From NCBI GenBank assembly GCA_013398615.1, contig VZSR01001685.1:33843480-33907479 (forward strand): a stretch of 64,000 nt of DNA. Direction: 5' to 3'. The stretch comes from Brachypodius melanocephalos. Lineage: Eukaryota > Chordata > Aves > Passeriformes > Pycnonotidae. Position numbers and translations under genes: made by a program. Every line of letters begins with the position of its first letter. Position 1 is the first letter of the stretch. Shown here one piece after another: positions 62,601 through 64,000 of this stretch. The notes below the pieces were generated by a model that had not been told where the DNA came from, did no database searches, and was given only the letters and a program-made list of their open reading frames with translations.

Positions 62601-63677
62601 GAGTTGGCAATCATTTTCAGTATTTGGGGTTTGCTTATGGTGTTTTGAGCAGTGATGTGAATTCTAAAACTTGTTTCTGTGCAAATGTCCTATGCGTTTC
62701 TCTCCCAGTGGGAAGTACCAACTGTTTACGGCAATGTTATTTTAGGAATCAAAGACAGTCTGACTAGGGATTTGGTCTACATCCTGATGGCGAAGGGATT
62801 ACACTGCTGTACCATTAAGGTGAGCACACCATCTGAGCTTACTGTTTGGTTTGGACAATTGAATCTTAACGAAATGGAAAACTTGGAAGGCCCTTTTTTG
62901 GAACAAGAAACGAAAAATTGGGAGGTGGTGTGACAAACTCTGTGTGTTGTATAATGGTTAAGTATTTCTGTTTCTCAAAGTTCCATCAGCAGAGCAAAGA
63001 TAATGGCTTTCCAGTGAGTTAGGCCTGGAGATAATTTGGTTCATATAAAGTTTGGATTATAATGTTCTGTATCATGTGACATCTAAATCCAGTGGTGATT
63101 TGATTTACTGATACGAAGTGCTGTTCTTTTGGATATGTATTTTACATAAGGAATTTATTGGAATGCTGTTCTATTTTCCTTGTAACTGACAAATTTGCTA
63201 AACTGCAGCCAAAACAAAATTGTACCAAACATACCAGTAGTTAGTTCAAGCATGTTTTTGCTTAAACTGCTTGTTTTTGAAAGATCTGGAACTCTTGAGC
63301 TTAATAGCACATCCAACAGACTCATAAGTAGACACTGTGAGATGCTTGAGCAATGCTGATGCTAATGGATGCTGAGGCTGGTTCAGCCAGGATAGACCTG
63401 AATGCACTTTAGCTTGTAGTATATCCCCTTATGAATTCATTAGGAATCATTAATGCATATATTTTTTTATTGCAGGATTTTGTACATGCAAAACAGCTTT
63501 TTGCTGCTTGCTTGGAGCTTGTGACAGAGTTTTCTCCAAAGCTCCGTCAGGTCATGCTGAATGAAATGCTGCTTTTGGACATTTACACTCACGAAGCTGG
63601 AGCTGGTGCTTCTGGAGAACGTCCTCCTTCTGATCTTATAAGCAGAGTCCGAGGATATTTGGAAATGAGAGTACCTG
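50497..63677 (+). CDS. INTS8: INTS8, Integrator complex subunit 8, first 15 exons (3' end beyond window)
   Basis: INTS8 is a nuclear scaffold subunit of the Integrator complex, which binds RNA polymerase II, processes snRNA 3' ends and attenuates transcription. Within the complex, INTS8 belongs to the module that recruits protein phosphatase 2A. The 15 exons joined in phase give about 651 codons from ATG 50497, out of about 995 in the human protein, with near-identity to vertebrate INTS8 by memory (for example PPPVQLIVQFLEQASKPS, KVPPGTKHVD, LKEQAADSILVLE, YDLGAIYFQQGS, DPWRIRQILIELHGM). It is largely alpha-helical with TPR-like repeats. The N-terminal WFEFVLEEALLEQHL fits the start of the family. 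The last exon here ends in phase 1 at gtaagt, so the rest continues to the right. Confidence 0.97.
51986..52160 (+). CDS. INTS8: INTS8 exon 2
   Basis: It encodes DPPPVQLIVQFLEQASKP, PPPDNKRNRILKLLALK and HLKWDLDVLEK. Acceptor tttgcag, donor gtatcg; ends in phase 2. Confidence 0.97.
52677..52797 (-). mobile_element. CR1 LINE 3' end fragment in INTS8 intron 2
   Basis: The antisense CR1 3' end opens 'cacagaatcacacgatgggg' and continues with 'gatccaacctccctgctcaa' and 'gtgtccaggtga'. Confidence 0.8.
52932..53327 (-). mobile_element. CR1 LINE fragment in INTS8 intron 2
   Basis: The antisense CR1 begins 'gcatggaattgtagaatcat' and includes 'ccaccactaaaccgtgtcc', 'cttccctgggcagcctgttc' and 'ccccagctccctcagccgct'. 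It is better preserved than its neighbour. Confidence 0.92.
54066..54206 (+). CDS. INTS8: INTS8 exon 3
   Basis: It encodes LSVPVLNMLLNELLCISK, VPPGTKHVDVDLSSLPPTT and ILLYNRW. Phase 2 on both sides; donor gtaaac. Confidence 0.97.
54628..54699 (+). CDS. INTS8: INTS8 exon 4
   Basis: A 72-bp exon encoding AIRTIVQSSFPVKQVKPG and PPQLN, with a perfect gtaagt donor. Phase 2 at both ends. Confidence 0.96.
54700..55852 (+). other. INTS8 intron 4
   Basis: AT-rich; I recognised no repeat or exon. Confidence 0.55.
55853..55904 (+). CDS. INTS8: INTS8 exon 5
   Basis: A 52-bp exon encoding MNHIQQEKELTENILKV. Acceptor cttgcag, donor gtgaga; ends in phase 0. Confidence 0.95.
56133..56315 (+). CDS. INTS8: INTS8 exon 6
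   Basis: It encodes LKEQAADSILVLEGALKL, DLYVHTIRTLDLLAMEPGMV and ISAEEIQCQ. Exactly 61 codons, phase 0 on both sides. Confidence 0.97.
56435..56505. repeat. GTTT-rich low-complexity tract
   Basis: A run of TTTG and TTGG units in intron 6. An open frame crossing it is an artefact. Confidence 0.85.
56898..57005 (+). CDS. INTS8: INTS8 exon 7
   Basis: It encodes VCYDLGAIYFQQGSTNAA and EKFFKTKELIAK, 36 codons resembling a TPR unit. Acceptor tttgcag, donor gtaaca. Confidence 0.97.
57641..57796 (+). CDS. INTS8: INTS8 exon 8
   Basis: It encodes LHFTIDEERLAGYCQACEVL and ATPYSQIHSCMKSGKYQ, 52 codons, phase 0 on both sides. Confidence 0.97.
58303..58403 (+). CDS. INTS8: INTS8 exon 9
   Basis: It encodes DIVKIFLEDNLTLSLPEQF and SVLRELFQKAQQ. 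Ends in phase 2 (gg|g) before gtgaga. Confidence 0.97.
58771..58912 (+). CDS. INTS8: INTS8 exon 10
   Basis: It encodes NDALDEVCFKVCVCNTICD and LFLKPSKEKIDFLLE. Phase 0 at gtaaaa, so it can join either the canonical exon at 60726 or the candidate alternative exon at 59058. Confidence 0.97.
59058..59249 (+). CDS. INTS8: Candidate alternative terminal exon of INTS8
   Basis: An acceptor (acttatttgcag) is followed by an open frame in phase 0 with exon 10. It encodes 63 residues (FVQFHSVISSSSVFICWG, ELLLQLVFEIAAIPDIIKLY, DIAEYLFSWKKE) and stops at TGA 59247. The codons look protein-like and amphipathic. Joined to exon 10 it would give an INTS8 of about 483 residues lacking the C-terminal half. AATAAA follows 319 bp later. 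The use of this exon is inferred, not shown. Confidence 0.5.
   Translation, partial: FVQFHSVISSSSVFICWGRSSGELLLQLVFEIAAIPDIIKLYGDIAEYLFSWKKESNSPRQRE
59568..59573 (+). terminator. AATAAA polyadenylation signal after the alternative exon
   Basis: This is the first canonical hexamer downstream of the candidate terminal exon. It would end a short INTS8 transcript. Confidence 0.4.
60200..60584 (+). mobile_element. CR1 LINE fragment in INTS8 intron 10
   Basis: Forward CR1 runs from 'ggccaaaagaattggggttg' and 'ttcagcctggacaagcgaag' through 'gttgcccagagaagctgtgg' to the 3' end 'gaactggatgatcttttaag' and 'ccattccatgattc'. Confidence 0.93.
60726..60796 (+). CDS. INTS8: INTS8 exon 11
   Basis: It encodes VCSGSINLENASEELKRRM and AAFL. 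It joins exon 10 as FLLE/VCS, as in the human protein. Ends in phase 2 at gtatgt. Confidence 0.96.
60937..61112 (+). CDS. INTS8: INTS8 exon 12
   Basis: It encodes NLCLGMEDLQFVFMISSHEL, DDERKLLIDQMRKRSPR and TSFYDIP. Ends in phase 1 at gtaatt. Confidence 0.97.
61113..61962 (+). other. INTS8 intron 12
   Basis: I recognised no repeat or exon. An antisense open frame of 145 codons at 61134-61571 has no family motif. Confidence 0.55.
61963..62096 (+). CDS. INTS8: INTS8 exon 13
   Basis: It encodes ASVNIGQLEHQLILSVDPW, RIRQILIELHGMTSERQF and WTISNK. Acceptor ttctag, donor gtaact; ends in phase 0. Confidence 0.97.
62709..62819 (+). CDS. INTS8: INTS8 exon 14
   Basis: It encodes WEVPTVYGNVILGIKDSLT and LVYILMAKGLHCCTIK, 37 codons in phase 0. 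Donor gtgagc. Confidence 0.97.
62820..63475 (+). other. INTS8 intron 14
   Basis: I recognised no repeat or exon. The open frame continuing past exon 14 for 38 codons is intron read-through with no conserved motif. Confidence 0.55.
63476..63677 (+). CDS. INTS8: INTS8 exon 15 (last within window)
   Basis: It encodes DFVHAKQLFAACLELVTEF, LRQVMLNEMLLLDIYTHEA and ERPPSDLISRVRGYLEMR. Ends in phase 1 at gtaagt. Later exons lie beyond the right edge. Confidence 0.97.
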
Positions 63678-64000
63678 GTAAGTACATTACTGGCTTTCCT
63701 AGGGTGCAGTAAAGCACAAACCTTGAGAGAGGGGAAAAAAAGCACAGCAAAATAAAACAACTTTGTATTGCAGATTAACCACTTAGGTGTGTAAGTGGAA
63801 AAACAGCAGTGACGTTGGTTTTAGTAAGTCTTTAGAAGTTTCATTAGTTTTTAGAAGTGGGAAATAAGCGTGATGCCTACCTGTTGCTAAACATTGACAG
63901 TTTCTGTTCAGTGCCACTTAAAGGACTTGAACAGGATAAACATGTCTGCACTTCTGCCTGAAAGGTTTTGCTACTTGTTAAAGCTTTCTCCTGGTTTCAC
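63678..64000 (+). other. INTS8 intron 15, start only
   Basis: Non-coding intron sequence running off the window; no repeat recognised. Confidence 0.6.

Noticed and set aside
62820..62933. Read-through extension of INTS8 exon 14 as a second alternative end
   Set aside because: The donor gtgagc is strong, the extension has no conserved pattern, and no polyadenylation hexamer follows closely. Intron read-through is the simpler explanation.
1..64000. CRISPR arrays, operons, bacterial insertion sequences, tRNA or rRNA genes
   Set aside because: The window is vertebrate nuclear DNA. No regular spacer-repeat array was seen, and no tRNA or rRNA gene was recognised by eye; a covariance-model scan was not possible.

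Overview
This is nuclear DNA of a vertebrate, most probably a bird. Both genes are split into many short exons with consensus GT..AG borders. The recognisable interspersed repeats are almost all CR1 LINE fragments, the dominant avian retroposon, and I saw no mammalian Alu, MIR or L1 sequence. Both genes lie on the + strand. A turtle or crocodilian cannot be formally excluded.

Region 1 (1-6.5 kb): non-coding, with a poly-A run at the left edge and a CR1 cluster at about 4.1-5.1 kb that includes one CR1 piece nested in inverted orientation inside another. The true 5' end and signal peptide of the following gene were not found.

Region 2 (6.57-46.35 kb): 32 phase-compatible exons encode about 2,530 residues of one very large cadherin. 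It has about 15 extracellular cadherin (EC) repeats, then a cysteine-bearing membrane-proximal domain, EGF, laminin-G, EGF, laminin-G, a Cys-rich segment, EGF, one transmembrane helix, and a genuine classic-cadherin cytoplasmic tail with p120-binding and beta-catenin-binding regions. This is the layout of Drosophila N-cadherin and of the vertebrate type III classic cadherin called Hz-cadherin in chicken. It is not a FAT, Dachsous or CELSR protein. One intron appears to use a GC-AG splice pair.

Region 3 (46.4-50.4 kb): an intergenic spacer of about 4 kb holding CR1 fragments, one of them interrupted by an element that resembles a solo LTR.

Region 4 (50.3-64.0 kb): a CpG-rich promoter with a YY1-type site and a GC box drives INTS8, Integrator complex subunit 8. 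The first 15 coding exons (about 651 codons) are present and the gene runs off the right edge. An extra in-phase exon after exon 10 ends in a stop and is followed by AATAAA, which suggests an alternative, truncated INTS8 isoform.

The two genes are neighbours but not functionally linked. One is a cell-surface adhesion receptor and the other a nuclear RNA-processing scaffold. The main interest is the intact type III cadherin directly upstream of INTS8, where I recall mammals having none, and the possible truncated INTS8 isoform.
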